A DNA stretch of 64,000 nucleotides from Catellatospora sp. KI3 (GTDB lineage: Bacteria > Actinomycetota > Actinomycetes > Mycobacteriales > Micromonosporaceae). This document shows, piece by piece, positions 1 through 9,138 of this stretch. How positions within the stretch are numbered: position 1 is the first letter of the stretch; every line of letters starts with the position of its first letter. The position numbers were made by a program, and so were the translations under genes. The stretch covers positions 62,001-126,000 of the forward strand of contig NZ_JASAMB010000004.1 in NCBI RefSeq assembly GCF_029948125.1, read 5' to 3'. The notes below the pieces were generated by a model. It did no database searches. It saw only the letters and a list, made by a program, of their open reading frames with translations, and was not told the DNA's origin.

Positions 1-1
1 G

Positions 2-1513
2 GACAACACTCTCGGTGTGCTGAGGGGCGAGGTCACCCTCGACCATCCGCTGCTGCGCTCCGGGCTGCGCCTGGTCGACCTGCCAGGTGCCCAGGGCGTC
101 TCCGCCCAGGTCGCCGAAGCGACTCGGCAACTGCTCACCGGAACGGCCTGCACTCTGGTCCTGGTGTCGCTCGGCCGAGTCAGCCTGTCCGTCCTCGCCG
201 ACGTCCTGCGCGACATCCAGGCCAGCCATCACGACATCCACCTCGCCGCGGTCGTCATTAACGAGATCAATGCATCCGCCGTCGGCCCGGACAGACTGGC
301 CGCCAACCTGGAAATGCGCCGCCGGGCCGTGCGGCAACTGCTGCCGCAGTCGACCGACGACACGGACGTCTTCGTGCTGCACCTGCTGTCACTGGCCGGG
401 TCAGGCACCGATCCGACCGACACCGCCGGGGCAGGCTCCGACCAGCGCGAGCAGTGGGACGAGTTCGTCAGGCGCGTCACCACCCGCGCGCGGGACAACG
501 GGCACACCGTCGCCGTCGCGGCAAGCCGCCGGGCGCTGCGGCTGCTGGACGCCGCCCTAGCCGAGCGCGCCGCGATCCTCGACGACCTGCGGTTCGGCCG
601 GATGAGCCGAGCCCAGCGCGAAGCGCTCGCGCAGCGAGCGCTGACGACCGCCATGGCCGGCGCCCCCGGCGCCGCCACCCGGGCGGAGGAGAGCACCCGC
701 GCGGCGGCCTGGGCTGACGTCGAAGCGGTGGTACGTAGGCACTCCGAAAGCATCCGCGCGCTGCTCGACCGACACGAGTCCCAGGTCGCCGCGCAGGCAA
801 CGCTGCCTTTACAGCAGGCCAAGGCCATCGAAAAGGAGATCGAGGAGGCGCTCGCCGCCGCGACCGCCGACATCAACGCGGCCGTCGCGCGCTCAGGGGA
901 CGACCTGATCGCCGCGCTGCTGACGGTCCACCACGACGCTGTCGAGACGTTCGGCAGCGTGCTGCCGACCGTCGAACCGGTGGGCGACCCGAACCTACAG
1001 GTCACGGCCGGGAAGCCGGAAATCGGCGCCTACACATCCTTGAGCTCCGTAGCCCGGGCCATCCTGGCTCGCCTGATCGAAAAAGGCGGTAGCCAACGCT
1101 GGCGGTCCGCCAGCGCTCAGGTGTTGACGGCCTCCGTTATACCGCTTGCTGCCGTCCTCTGGCCGATAGGCATCGTCGCGCCGTTTACCTATTACGCGAT
1201 GGGAGGCAACCGCAGCGACACGCTGCGGGCGGTTCGCGAACTGCGCGCTCAGATCATCACGAACCTCGCCACCGGTGAATCCGGAAAATTGCGAGCCTCA
1301 TGGCTGGCGAACAGACGGTCGATGGCCCACGCCGTGGCGAAACAGATCCGAGAGGACTTAGTGGCGCTCGGTGGCCGGACTGTCGAGGGTACCGACGGAG
1401 TCATCGTCGGACTCGCCGCGCAGTACGAAGCGGTCGTCCGCGCACGTGCGGAGATCGCCGCTCGGATGCCGCGATTGGAACATCCAAGCGGCGGGGCCCC
1501 GAACTCTCAGTAG
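2..1513 (+). CDS. Dynamin-like GTPase, 5'-truncated by the window edge
   Basis: The reading frame is open from the first bases of the window, so the N-terminus with the Walker A loop lies outside and the GTG at position 17 is probably internal. The visible part has a G3-type motif (VDLPG) near its start, a Rossmann-like segment with VVINEIN where a G4 motif is expected, a long helical middle region (EIEEALAAATADINAA), and one hydrophobic stretch (VIPLAAVLWPIGIVAPF) about 120 residues before the end that could insert into membrane. This layout fits bacterial dynamin-family GTPases, which remodel membranes. The role is inferred; the family call is moderate because the G1 motif cannot be seen. 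It converges on the next gene with a few bases of overlap. Confidence 0.6.
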   Translation, partial: DNTLGVLRGEVTLDHPLLRSGLRLVDLPGAQGVSAQVAEATRQLLTGTACTLVLVSLGRVSLSVLADVLRDIQASHHDIHLAAVVINEINASAVGPDRLAANLEMRRRAVRQLLPQSTDDTDVFVLHLLSLAGSGTDPTDTAGAGSDQREQWDEFVRRVTTRARDNGHTVAVAASRRALRLLDAALAERAAILDDLRFGRMSRAQREALAQRALTTAMAGAPGAATRAEESTRAAAWADVEAVVRRHSESIRALLDRHESQVAAQATLPLQQAKAIEKEIEEALAAATADINAAVARSGDDLIAALLTVHHDAVETFGSVLPTVEPVGDPNLQVTAGKPEIGAYTSLSSVARAILARLIEKGGSQRWRSASAQVLTASVIPLAAVLWPIGIVAPFTYYAMGGNRSDTLRAVRELRAQIITNLATGESGKLRASWLANRRSMAHAVAKQIREDLVALGGRTVEGTDGVIVGLAAQYEAVVRARAEIAARMPRLEHPSGGAPNSQ

Positions 1514-1803
1514 TCCACCGAGGCGTCCCCACCCCACGACGACGACTCGGTATGTGTGCCGTCATCGATCGACTCTTGCCTCTCGTAGTAGGCCTCAAGG
1601 CTTACGGAGATCGTACTGTCGGCCCCGTCGGGCGCCCACGAGTCGGGGTAGTCGATGATCACGGAGCCGCCGTAGGTATCCCGGTCGGTCGTGGTGCCGC
1701 CGTCGATCGCATGGCTTTCCTGGTGGTACACCTCGCCGCTGATATCGACCGAGCTGTCCTCGGCGGTCGCGTCGTCGGTCGAGGGCATATAGGAGTCTTC
1801 CAT
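1507..1803 (-). CDS. Small acidic hypothetical protein
   Basis: I do not recognise a family. The 98-residue product is rich in Asp, Glu, Ser and Thr (DDATAEDSSVDISGE, DGTHTESSSWGGDASVDY) and has no membrane segment or signal peptide. The frame extends upstream to 1899, but that part is Arg-rich and looks non-coding. Two starts are plausible: ATG at 1803 with no clear ribosome site, or ATG at 1788 preceded by GGAAG at 8 nt, which may be the true one. It ends inside the convergent GTPase gene. Confidence 0.45.
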   Translation of the reverse strand: MEDSYMPSTDDATAEDSSVDISGEVYHQESHAIDGGTTTDRDTYGGSVIIDYPDSWAPDGADSTISVSLEAYYERQESIDDGTHTESSSWGGDASVDY

Positions 1804-1977
1804 GGGTTCATTCTGCCGTGTTCGAGACCGGCGAGGATCGGCCGAGCGTCGCGGAACTCCGCCACCCGACGCCACATTACGCATGACTTCTCGCGGCAAC
1901 GATGGCAGGGTGCGGCGCGACAGTCTTCGTCCTCGATGCGTTCGTTGAGGCGAGCTGTGCCGTTCCTACGCCGGTTA

Positions 1978-2489
1978 TCGCACCGAGTTCATCTGGATCA
2001 TGAGGTCTCGGTTGGTTGCACGGGCTGCGGCGAGGTCGCGGTCCCGCTCGTCCAGTCGCGCGACGAGTGCGGCGTTGCGTTGTTGCAGTTCGGTGTTGAC
2101 GTGTTGCAGCGCCTCGATGTCCAGAAGTGCACCGAGGCCTGATTCCCGCCACGCGTTTACGCCCACCATCTCGGATAGGCGCCACTCCGGGAGTTGGACG
2201 CGATCGAAGGCGCTTGGCTCGTGCTCGGGGTGTTGGCGAGTTCGGACTGGATCGTGGTGTTGCTGAGGCTCAGGCCGGTGTGGGTTGTGGTGGTGCTGGT
2301 CTGCGCCTCCTGGAGCGGTTGCAGGAGGTCTGCATGGCGGTAGAGGTATGAGCGGTCGACGCCGGCCGCGCGGGCGATGGCGGAGACGCTGAGGTCACCG
2401 CCGTGGCGTCGGGTGTGCTCGATGGTGGCTTGGACCTTCTCGCGACGGCGCAGGGCGGCTTGCTCGCGTCCGCGGCCTGCGGCGTTCAT
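1978..2489 (-). pseudogene. DUF6262-like integrase partner, frameshifted
   Basis: The first half reads as an Arg-rich helix followed by a helix-turn-helix (LSVSAIARAAGVDRSYLYRH), which matches the start of DUF6262 proteins that accompany paired tyrosine integrases in actinomycete mobile elements. The expected C-terminal coiled coil (ALQHVNTELQQRNAALVARL) is present but in another frame, so the gene is broken by a frameshift somewhere around 2160-2290. It directly follows the integrase remnant with a 4-bp overlap, as in the intact three-gene cassettes (integrase, integrase, DUF6262). A sequencing error cannot be excluded. Confidence 0.6.
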
Positions 2490-3250
2490 GCTGCCCTCAC
2501 TGACCGGAGTTCGTCGTAGTGCGGCCGGATGGGTGTGACCCGGAGGCTGAGTCGGCCTTGGCGCACGACCGCGACAGCCTGCTCGATCTGCTCGCGTTCG
2601 GCGGCGCTGAGGTCGTCGAGGTCGGCCTTGATGCGGCTGATCAGGTGTTGAGGCTGGTGATCTCCTGGCTGGAGGGCAGGGCCTCGGCGCGTGCCCAGTC
2701 GTCGGCGTCGATGCCGGTGGCGAGGATGCGATCGCGGTTGCGGAGGTCGGTCAGGTATGCCTCCAGGTCGGGAAGGTAGGAGGCGTCGGTGCGGAAGTGG
2801 CCGCAGCCGACGCAGCGGAAGCGGATGGGGCAGGCGCCGCCGCCGGCGCTGACGTTGCTGGGCTCGCTGCATCCGCCGTAGGGGACGGCGACCTCGCTGA
2901 TGGCCAGCCTCATCCTTTCGGCGTCGAGCAGGGCGTGCGCGTCCCGCCAGATGCGGTCGCCGTGGCGGTTGAACTGCATGAGCCCGACGCGTTCGACCGC
3001 GTCGCGGCGTCGCTTTTCGCCGATGTGGTAGTAGCGCGGGGTGGTGTCCATGCGCAGGTGGTCGAGCAATTCGCCCAGGACGTCGACCGGACGTCTGCGT
3101 CGGCGTGGCGCTGCGCATAGGTGTGCCGGTAGGCGTAGATCGAAATCGTGTTCATGTCGAACGGCAGGGCGACCAGCTCAGCCCTCCCGTCGATGGTCGT
3201 TTCGACCGAGACCTCGATGTTCACCGTGCGGCCGAGTTGCGGGCTGGTCG
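2486..3250 (-). pseudogene. C-terminal remnant of a tyrosine integrase, two frameshifts
   Basis: Three consecutive frames together give the end of a large tyrosine recombinase: AYRHTYAQRHADADV, then VDVLGELLDHLRMDTTPRYY with the probable catalytic Tyr, then a cysteine-containing tail (CSEPSN, RCVGCGHFRTD) and a final helix (ADLDDLSAAEREQIEQAV). Each frame switch is explained by loss of a single C from a C run, near 3090 and near 2650. The N-terminal core-binding half is absent. With the DUF6262 gene it is the residue of an integrase cassette. Because both lesions are one-base losses in homopolymers, base-calling error is an alternative, but the missing N-terminus argues for a real remnant. 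Confidence 0.65.
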
Positions 3251-3316
3251 GTGGGTGGGTGTGGTCAGTGTCCCCACGCCCGCTCATGCGGCCGGTTCGA
3301 CCGTCGCCTGTGAAAG

Positions 3317-3346
3317 GCACTCGGCTGGCTCACGCCAGCCGAGTGC
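3317..3346. terminator. Perfect 13-bp hairpin
   Basis: GCACTCGGCTGGC and its exact reverse complement are separated by TCAC. The hairpin lies between the integrase remnant and the downstream secreted-protein gene and has only a short T-containing tail (TTCG). It looks like a bidirectional intrinsic terminator, or less likely a recombination site left by the mobile element. Confidence 0.55.
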
Positions 3347-3516
3347 TTCGCTAAGCTCGTCGCAACAGTCAACTGACCGCGTGTTGCGATCATCGCTGGA
3401 ATCCGCCCTCATCACCGGAGTGCGCTGAGCGCACTCTGGAAGTAGGTCCGCTGCCGCCCGACTGCTTAGCGTGAGATCGCTTCCTGCCGAGATCACCGAT
3501 CGGAAAGTGGACACCC

Positions 3517-4722
3517 ATGATACGAGCTTCGCTACGGCTGGGCGGCACGGCGCTGGGCGCCGTGCTCACTGTGACCGGCCTGGTCGCCGCCCCGGCCAGT
3601 GCCGGGCAGCCGGCACCGGCCGCGCAGACGGTGACCGTCGTCGCCTCCGGACTCGACAACGCCCGCGGCATCCTGGTCGGTCCGGGCGGGGTACTGCTGG
3701 TGGCCGAGGCGGGCCGGGGCGGCGCGGGACCCTGCGTCCCGGCCCCCAGCCAGCCGCAGTTGCAGATCTGCCTGGGCCAGTCGGGTGCGGTCACCGCGGT
3801 GGTACCGCCCGGTGTGCTCTCCTTCGGCCAGCCCCGAGCCAACCAGTCCGCGCAGTGGCGCCAGTACCGGGTGGTCACCGGGCTGCCGTCGCTGGCCGGC
3901 GACGACGGCTCGGCCGCGCTCGGGCCGGAGCGGCTGTCCTTCTCCGGCGGCCGGCTGTTGGCCACCGTCAGCCTGGGCGGCAACACCGCCATGCGGGACG
4001 CGCTGGGTACCGGCGGCGCGCACCTGGCGCACCTGCTGGAGCTGCGCCCGGGTGGCAGCGGCACGCCGTTCGCCGACATGCTCGCCTTCGAGGCGGCTAA
4101 CAACCCGGACGGCCCCTACGGCGGTGTGGTGGACAGCAACCCGTGGGGGTTGGTGAGCCTGGATGACGGCCGGACCATCGTCACCGACGCGGCCTCCAAC
4201 GACCTGGTCACCGTCTCGGCTACCGGCCAGGTCAGCCTGCTGGCCGTGGTACCGCCCAGCCAGGTACCGGCGCCGCCGTTCCTGGGGCTGCCGGCGGGCA
4301 CCCTGATCACCAGCCAGTCGGTCCCCACCGGCATCGTGCGCGGGCCGGACGGCGCATTCTACTTCGGACAGCTGACCGGCTTCCCGTTCCCGGTGGGTGG
4401 GGCGAACGTCTTCCGGATCACCGCGGCCGGTGCGCTCAGCACGTACGCCACCGGCTTTACCAACGTCATCGACGTGGCCTTCGACCGGCGCGGCCGGCTG
4501 CTGGTGCTGTCCTACGCCAAGGACGGCCTGACCAGCACGCTGCCCGGCGCGCTGCCGGTGGGCTCGCTGACCCGGATCAACGCCGACGGTACCCGCCAGG
4601 AGCTGGCCGCCGGCCAGTTGCTGGCTCCGGGTGGGTTGGCGGTAGGCCCGGATGACGCGATCTACGTGGCGAACAACTCGGTGACCGCCGGGCAGGGTCA
4701 GATTTTGCGGATCACCGGTTAG
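3517..4722 (+). CDS. Secreted ScyD/ScyE-family beta-propeller-like protein
   Basis: The 401-residue product starts with a typical signal peptide (MIRASLRLGGTALGAVL, cleavage after PASAGQ). The mature part has repeats of the type seen in ScyD/ScyE proteins and NHL/SMP-30-like propellers: LDNARGILVGPGGVLLVAEAG, GIVRGPDGAFYFGQLTG, VIDVAFDRRGRLLVLSY and APGGLAVGPDDAIYVAN. ScyD and ScyE are known from cyanobacterial scytonemin clusters, but actinobacterial relatives have no assigned role, so only an exported propeller-like protein is claimed. It stands alone with remnants on both sides. The start is the first ATG of the frame. Confidence 0.75.
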   Translation: MIRASLRLGGTALGAVLTVTGLVAAPASAGQPAPAAQTVTVVASGLDNARGILVGPGGVLLVAEAGRGGAGPCVPAPSQPQLQICLGQSGAVTAVVPPGVLSFGQPRANQSAQWRQYRVVTGLPSLAGDDGSAALGPERLSFSGGRLLATVSLGGNTAMRDALGTGGAHLAHLLELRPGGSGTPFADMLAFEAANNPDGPYGGVVDSNPWGLVSLDDGRTIVTDAASNDLVTVSATGQVSLLAVVPPSQVPAPPFLGLPAGTLITSQSVPTGIVRGPDGAFYFGQLTGFPFPVGGANVFRITAAGALSTYATGFTNVIDVAFDRRGRLLVLSYAKDGLTSTLPGALPVGSLTRINADGTRQELAAGQLLAPGGLAVGPDDAIYVANNSVTAGQGQILRITG

Positions 4723-4742
4723 CCACCGGCGGCCCGGGGCGC

Positions 4743-5364
4743 TCAGGTAACGCTGTTCGGGGGAGGCTGAGGGTGCCGCGCGGCGAGCTCGTAACGGGCC
4801 CGGACCGCCGCGCGGTCACCAATCAGGGACGGCTCGCGCTGCGCGGCCTCCAGCTCGGCCATGGCGGCGCTGGGCCGCGCACCATGGCGATGGCCACGAT
4901 CCGGCCGAGCGCGACCATCGGCCCGGGGGCGAGGGTGCGCAGCGGGTCGGCCGGTATACACCCCACGCTGCTTGGCCACAGCGATGCCTTCGCGCTGGCT
5001 TTCGAGGATCAGGGCTCGCTCGAACTCGGCGAAGGCGCCCATGACCGACAGCAGCAGGGTGGCCATCGGCGAGTCCCTGCCGGTGACGGTCAGGCTCTCC
5101 TTGACGAACTCCACCCGTACGCCCTTGCCAGTCAGTGTCCGCACGAGCCGGCGAAGGTCGTCGAGGTTGCGGGCGAGCCGGTCCATCGAGTGCACGAACG
5201 CCGTGTCGCCCTCCCGAACGAACGCGATCAGCTCGTCGAGCTTCGGCCGGGCGGTGTCCTTGCCGGACGCCTCGTCGGTGAAAACCAGTTCGACATCGAC
5301 GCCGTCGAGTTGGCGCACGGTGTTCTGGTCGACGGTGCTGACCCCTGATGTAGCCGACTCGCAT
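4743..5364 (-). pseudogene. Serine recombinase/resolvase, frameshifted
   Basis: The N-terminus MRVGYIR is in one frame and the rest (STVDQNTVRQLDG, then the resolvase core VHSMDRLARNLDDLRRLV and GAFAEFERALILESQREGI) is in another. The switch is at a run of four G near 5350 where three would keep the family sequence IRVSTVDQ, so a single inserted G breaks the gene. After VYTGRP the usual C-terminal helix-turn-helix is not readable in frame, so DNA binding would also be lost. It belongs to the small resolvase/invertase family, and the catalytic Ser lies in the STVDQ segment. Confidence 0.75.
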
Positions 5365-5477
5365 TTTCAGTCCCTACCAACCGCGACTGTCGGGTTGAAC
5401 TCCAGGAGCCTGCTGGACACACGTCAGGAAATTCTGGAACGGACTTCATCTTGACGCAGCTTGTTGCTGATGAGCGA

Positions 5478-5507
5478 TGTGGTGTTGGGGTGTACCCCAA
5501 CACCACA
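5478..5507. repeat. 14-bp perfect inverted repeat
   Basis: The arms TGTGGTGTTGGGGT and ACCCCAACACCACA are separated by two bases, and weaker complementarity (CTGATG / CATCAG) continues outward. It lies just beyond the stop codon of the decayed NACHT/HEAT gene and upstream of the resolvase remnant. It may be a terminator for the former or a crossover-site relic of the latter. Confidence 0.6.
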
Positions 5508-5522
5508 CCCACATCAGGCCTG

Positions 5523-6470
5523 TCACGAAGGAAATTGCGCGCTCGCCTTCACCGCCGCCCGCCGCACGCCCGCGTCGGCGTCGGTGGTGGCGCGGTCGCG
5601 CAGCCACGGCAGAGTGCCCGGGTCCTCGGCCCAGCCAGCCACGATCGCCGCCACCGCGGCTGCTCGGGTAGCCCAGTGGGGACTTGTGGCAGCGCGGCGG
5701 AGGGTGCCGAGGTGGTGGCGATTGAGTGTGGCGTGAAGGGTTGCGACTGTTCTGGCTGCGGTGTGCGTAAGGGTGTCGGTGAGCCTGTGGATGGAGCGCT
5801 GGTACCAGTGCAGGTAGAGGTCGGCGGCGGGCCAGGTCTGGCCGAAGTCTCGCCAGGTGGGGGGTCAGCCGGTCGACGGCATCGGGCAGCGGCCGATCGT
5901 AGCGTCGCTCGCGGGTGACGGTCTCCTCCAGCAGGGTGGTCAGTGCCCGGGTCAGGGCGGGTGCGTGCGGTGCCAGGATCGCGGTCTTGCGGATCTCGGT
6001 GCTGACCTGCAACGCGAGCAGCAGATGCCGGGGAACCTGGGGTCGTAGCCGCCAGTGCGGGTCTGCGGTCAGTAGCCGGGTGATGGCCTGGGCGGCAACC
6101 TTGTCCGGGATGATGCCGGTGAGCAGGAGCAGCACCTCGGCCCAGGCCGGGTCCTGCCAGCGCTGTTCGTAGACGGCCAGGACCTGTTCGTGGGTGAGGT
6201 CGAAATCGGTCAGGCGTCGGGCGAGGTCACCGGCGGTCAGGTACTCCAGGAACGCCCGGTGGACGAACCCGTACACCTCCGAGCCGAACCGGGCCAGGAT
6301 GAAGTATGCATGGCGCGAGCGCGTCAGCTCTACCGGAGGCGAGCAGCACCCGCACCCGTTCCCGCAGCACTGGATCGGCGTGCAATGCTGCGGCAAGAGC
6401 GGCGCTGTGTTGGAGCAGGTATCGGACGTAGATGGGGATTCCCTGCTCGGCGCGCAGCGGCCGCCCAGGC
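5523..6470 (-). pseudogene. Decayed NACHT-HEAT (STAND NTPase) C-terminal fragment
   Basis: Fragments in different frames read in order as the end of a STAND protein. LRAEQGIPIYVRYLLQHSA is followed by YGFVHRAFLEYLTAGDLA, the F-H-x-x-F-x-E-Y-L signature at the end of NACHT modules. Helical repeats follow (WAEVLLLLTGIIPDKVAAQA) and then HEAT-like units (DADAGVRRAAVKASAQFPS) with a natural stop. The ATPase core is missing and frames change at least twice. STAND NTPases of this shape are often antiphage sensors, so this is probably a dead defence gene; that role is inference. Confidence 0.6.
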
Positions 6471-6693
6471 TGCGGCGAGGGTCCGGCACTAAGCGGCTGC
6501 CTGGCTATGAATGCGAACCCACGGACCGCTCAATCAGCACCTGAACGCTCACGACGGGAGCGCCCCGAGCTGACGCTGGGCCTGCTCGACGGCATCTTCG
6601 AGCGCCGCGACCTCGACAACCTGCTCACCTTGCTGGCTCCGGCTAGCGACGTACGCGCGCATCTGCGCCGGCGGGGCCACAAGAGCAGATCGA

Positions 6694-6728
6694 ATGCGTG
6701 GTGGCGGCGACAGGCCGCCACCACGCAT
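6694..6728. terminator. 15-bp hairpin followed by a T-rich tract
   Basis: The arms ATGCGTGGTGGCGGC and GCCGCCACCACGCAT flank the loop GACAG, and CCCTTTTTCTT follows 9-10 nt downstream on the plus strand. This is a strong intrinsic-terminator signature reading rightward. No convincing plus-strand gene precedes it, so the gene it once served may have decayed. Confidence 0.6.
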
Positions 6729-6863
6729 ATCGCCGCCCTTTTTCTTGATCCCGACGGCTGTGGCTGGAGGCCGGGGCGATCTGAACACCATCGTCAGCCG
6801 TGACGTAGAGATCTGGCCGAAGCTAGGCTTTCAGCGTTCGCACCCGCGCTACGGAGGATCACA

Positions 6864-7196
6864 GTGACCGACTACCAGTACGCCCAGGTAGTAACAACGA
6901 CCGACTCGCGCGAGGCCGCAGACGCTCTGGCACGCAGCGCCGTCGAAGCACGCGTCGCCGCATGCGGTCAGGTCTCAGGACCGATCACCAGCACCTACTG
7001 GTGGCAGGGCAACGTCGAGACCGCCCAGGAGTGGTACGTCACCTTCAAGGTCACCAGCGACCGCTACGCCGACCTTGAGCAGCACATCCGCGACAACCAC
7101 AGCTACGACGTCCCCGAGATCGTCCTACTTCCCATCCTCGCCGGGAATCCTGCCTATCTCTCCTGGGTCGGTGAAGAGACAGCGCCGAGGGGTTAG
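6864..7196 (+). CDS. cutA: CutA-like divalent-cation tolerance protein
   Basis: The 110-residue product matches the small trimeric CutA family along its length. It has an N-terminal VVTTTDSREAADALARS, the conserved cysteine and glycine segment RVAACGQVSGPITSTYWWQGNVE, and the C-terminal YDVPEIVLLPILAGNPAYLSW. CutA proteins are ferredoxin-like PII-fold trimers linked genetically to copper and other divalent-cation tolerance in enteric bacteria; their exact function remains open. A GGAGG-like site (CGGAGGATCACA) precedes the start. The end overlaps the last codon of the convergent XRE gene. Confidence 0.93.
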   Translation: MTDYQYAQVVTTTDSREAADALARSAVEARVAACGQVSGPITSTYWWQGNVETAQEWYVTFKVTSDRYADLEQHIRDNHSYDVPEIVLLPILAGNPAYLSWVGEETAPRG

Positions 7197-8578
7197 GCAA
7201 CGGTGGCCAACAGCCGGTCATCCAGTTCAGCCAGTGCCGGATCGCTTCGCTTACCCACGATCATGAGGTGAAGCTCGCGAAGGCGCTGGCGGCCCAAGCT
7301 CGCCTCTTGGCTGATTGTCTGGTCCAGCGCCTGATGGCCGAGCACGGCTGCACGATCATTTCGGCCTCGCTGGACCGCGGCGGCAGCCACATCGGCGAGG
7401 ATCACCGCTTTGATCTTCGTATCGGTCGACGGAAGCGCGGCGACCACCGCATCGGCCGTCGAGTCCAGGTCGGCGTGATCGAGACGCGCGTACGCCGTGA
7501 CAGTCATACTCCCCAGACGCGTCGGCGTGAAGAAGCCCGTCCATGAGCGCTCCCGATACGGATGCGCGTAGTCGTAGGCCGTCATCGCGCGTTCGAGTGC
7601 CCGCAGCGCTGCCGTCGATTCTCCTAGGGCCGCGCCCACCTCCGCCTCCCGCGCCGCGAGCCAGGCTCGCGTTCCTGCGCTTCCTTCACCACGCACCAAC
7701 TCCTGAGCGGCGCTAAGAAGCTGCCGTGCATACGGCAAGTCGCCCGCCGCCTCAGCGCCATAGCTCTGATACGCGAGCACACACGCGTACAGAGGTCCGT
7801 CGCCGGCGTCGGTGGCGGCACGGAGCGCGCGGCCGTACATCTCGTCCGCGTACGCGTGCTGTTTGCTGTCCCAAGCGACCCAACCAGCCAAGGCCAATGC
7901 CTCTCCGGTAGTCGCAAGGACGCGACGCGCGAACGGCTCGGGCACCTGGCCCGCCAGCCGCCGCAACCGCTGGACGTGTGCACCCAGCTGGGTGGCCAAC
8001 TGGCTGGCTGGCAGTTGCTCTTCCTGTCGGAACAGCTCTGTCGTGCGCCCTTCCAACTGGCCTAGGGTTGCCTCGTCGAGCTGGGCCGGATGTTCAAGGA
8101 TGTAGGAGAGGCGTTTCCAGGGCTCGGATGGAAGCGCAGCAGCGATCATCGAGATTCCCGGGAGGGTGAGCGCGGTACGGCGTTTCACGCCATCCACAGT
8201 ATCGGCCGGGTCTCTCTCAGGCCACGTGCCCTGATCGCCTGAGCGGACGACTCCCGTGGTGACGGCGGCGGGGATGTCGATCGACGGAGGTAGTTCGCGG
8301 TCGATGTAAAGTCCGAGCGCACGTTCGTCTCGCCCGTACACCGCGCATAGAGCACGACGATAGTCCCTGTTAGGCCAGCGCCTCTCTCCTCTCTCCAGTG
8401 CACCTATGGTGTTCTCCGTGAAACCAGCCCATCGCTGTCGGCGTCCCGCAGCATCATAAATCTTGGCAAGCTCGGCATTACAGGCGTCGGCCACTTCCTG
8501 GCGGGACATCGGGCGCCCTGAGCCTGAGGGCGATTTTCGCTCTTCACGGGCGGCACGAAGCTTGGCGTTCTGAGTCAT
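7193..8578 (-). CDS. XRE-family regulator with TPR-like C-terminal domain
   Basis: The 461-residue product begins with an extended XRE-type helix-turn-helix (RPMSRQEVADACNAELA, then FTENTIGALERGERRWPN) and ends in about 300 residues of helical repeats typical of TPR-containing actinomycete regulators. The ATG at 8578 was chosen because it overlaps the flavoprotein stop as ATGA and because homologous starts begin at the conserved MTQNAKLRAAREER. It is the last gene of the operon with the two flavoproteins. The first gene of that operon encodes a paralogue with nearly the same N-terminal domain, so the two may bind related operators. The ligand and targets are unknown. Confidence 0.8.
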   Translation of the reverse strand: MTQNAKLRAAREERKSPSGSGRPMSRQEVADACNAELAKIYDAAGRRQRWAGFTENTIGALERGERRWPNRDYRRALCAVYGRDERALGLYIDRELPPSIDIPAAVTTGVVRSGDQGTWPERDPADTVDGVKRRTALTLPGISMIAAALPSEPWKRLSYILEHPAQLDEATLGQLEGRTTELFRQEEQLPASQLATQLGAHVQRLRRLAGQVPEPFARRVLATTGEALALAGWVAWDSKQHAYADEMYGRALRAATDAGDGPLYACVLAYQSYGAEAAGDLPYARQLLSAAQELVRGEGSAGTRAWLAAREAEVGAALGESTAALRALERAMTAYDYAHPYRERSWTGFFTPTRLGSMTVTAYARLDHADLDSTADAVVAALPSTDTKIKAVILADVAAAAVQRGRNDRAAVLGHQALDQTISQEASLGRQRLRELHLMIVGKRSDPALAELDDRLLATVA

Positions 8579-9138
8579 TGGTGCCGATCTCCAGTGCGTT
8601 CGGTGAGAGCTGTTGCTATATCGAACGCCTGCTGCCAGGGAAGCCGACCATGACTTCGCCCACCCGCCCCAGGCTCGTGCGGCTCCCACTGGTCGCCTGG
8701 CCCGAGGACGCGAATGCCTTCGGATAATAACACTCGTAATGCAGTTTGATACGGCGCACGCCGCGCCAGAGCAGCATTAACGAAGGGCACGACGACGGTC
8801 GGCAAGCCCACACCCACCAGCTCAGCAACCACCGCGAGGGCATAGTTGTCGGCGACTCCGGCCACCAGTCTATTGATCGAGTTGTAACTGGCCGGTGCAA
8901 TGATCATCGCGTCCGCCTTACGAACCATGCGCGTCTGTCCGCAATCTGCCGGTGGCTCGGACCCAGTCCTTGGTCCTGCGCCGGTCATCGACTCGATTCT
9001 GCTGACGTCCAAAAGGGCACGGCGTTCGGTGTACCGGTTATCGCACCAGCCCGCTGCCTCAGCGATGTTGATGAGTATGCCCATGTCGGCCGCTGGGGCG
9101 GCACCGCATGCGATTGCAAGCAGGTGTCGCGGCATCAT
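8575..9138 (-). CDS. HFCD-type flavoprotein 2
   Basis: The 187-residue product belongs to the flavoprotein fold shared by phosphopantothenoylcysteine decarboxylase and the lantibiotic decarboxylase EpiD. It shows ADAMIIAPASYNSINRL, corresponding to the PASANT flavin-binding motif, and PFVNAALARRAPY, resembling the substrate-clamp segment with its Asn. The start has GGGGGGAC directly upstream. The gene overlaps both neighbours by 4 bp. Enzymes of this family oxidatively decarboxylate cysteine carboxylates; the substrate here cannot be read from sequence. Confidence 0.75.
   Translation of the reverse strand: MMPRHLLAIACGAAPAADMGILINIAEAAGWCDNRYTERRALLDVSRIESMTGAGPRTGSEPPADCGQTRMVRKADAMIIAPASYNSINRLVAGVADNYALAVVAELVGVGLPTVVVPFVNAALARRAPYQTALRVLLSEGIRVLGPGDQWEPHEPGAGGRSHGRLPWQQAFDIATALTERTGDRHQ

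Noticed and set aside
229-1005. 258-codon antisense frame in the GTPase gene
   Set aside because: Ser/Ala/Arg-rich shadow typical of antisense high-GC frames.
6549-6791. 80-codon leftward frame upstream of cutA
   Set aside because: It reads through the 15-bp terminator hairpin; only a short coiled-coil-like tail is suggestive, not enough to call a gene.
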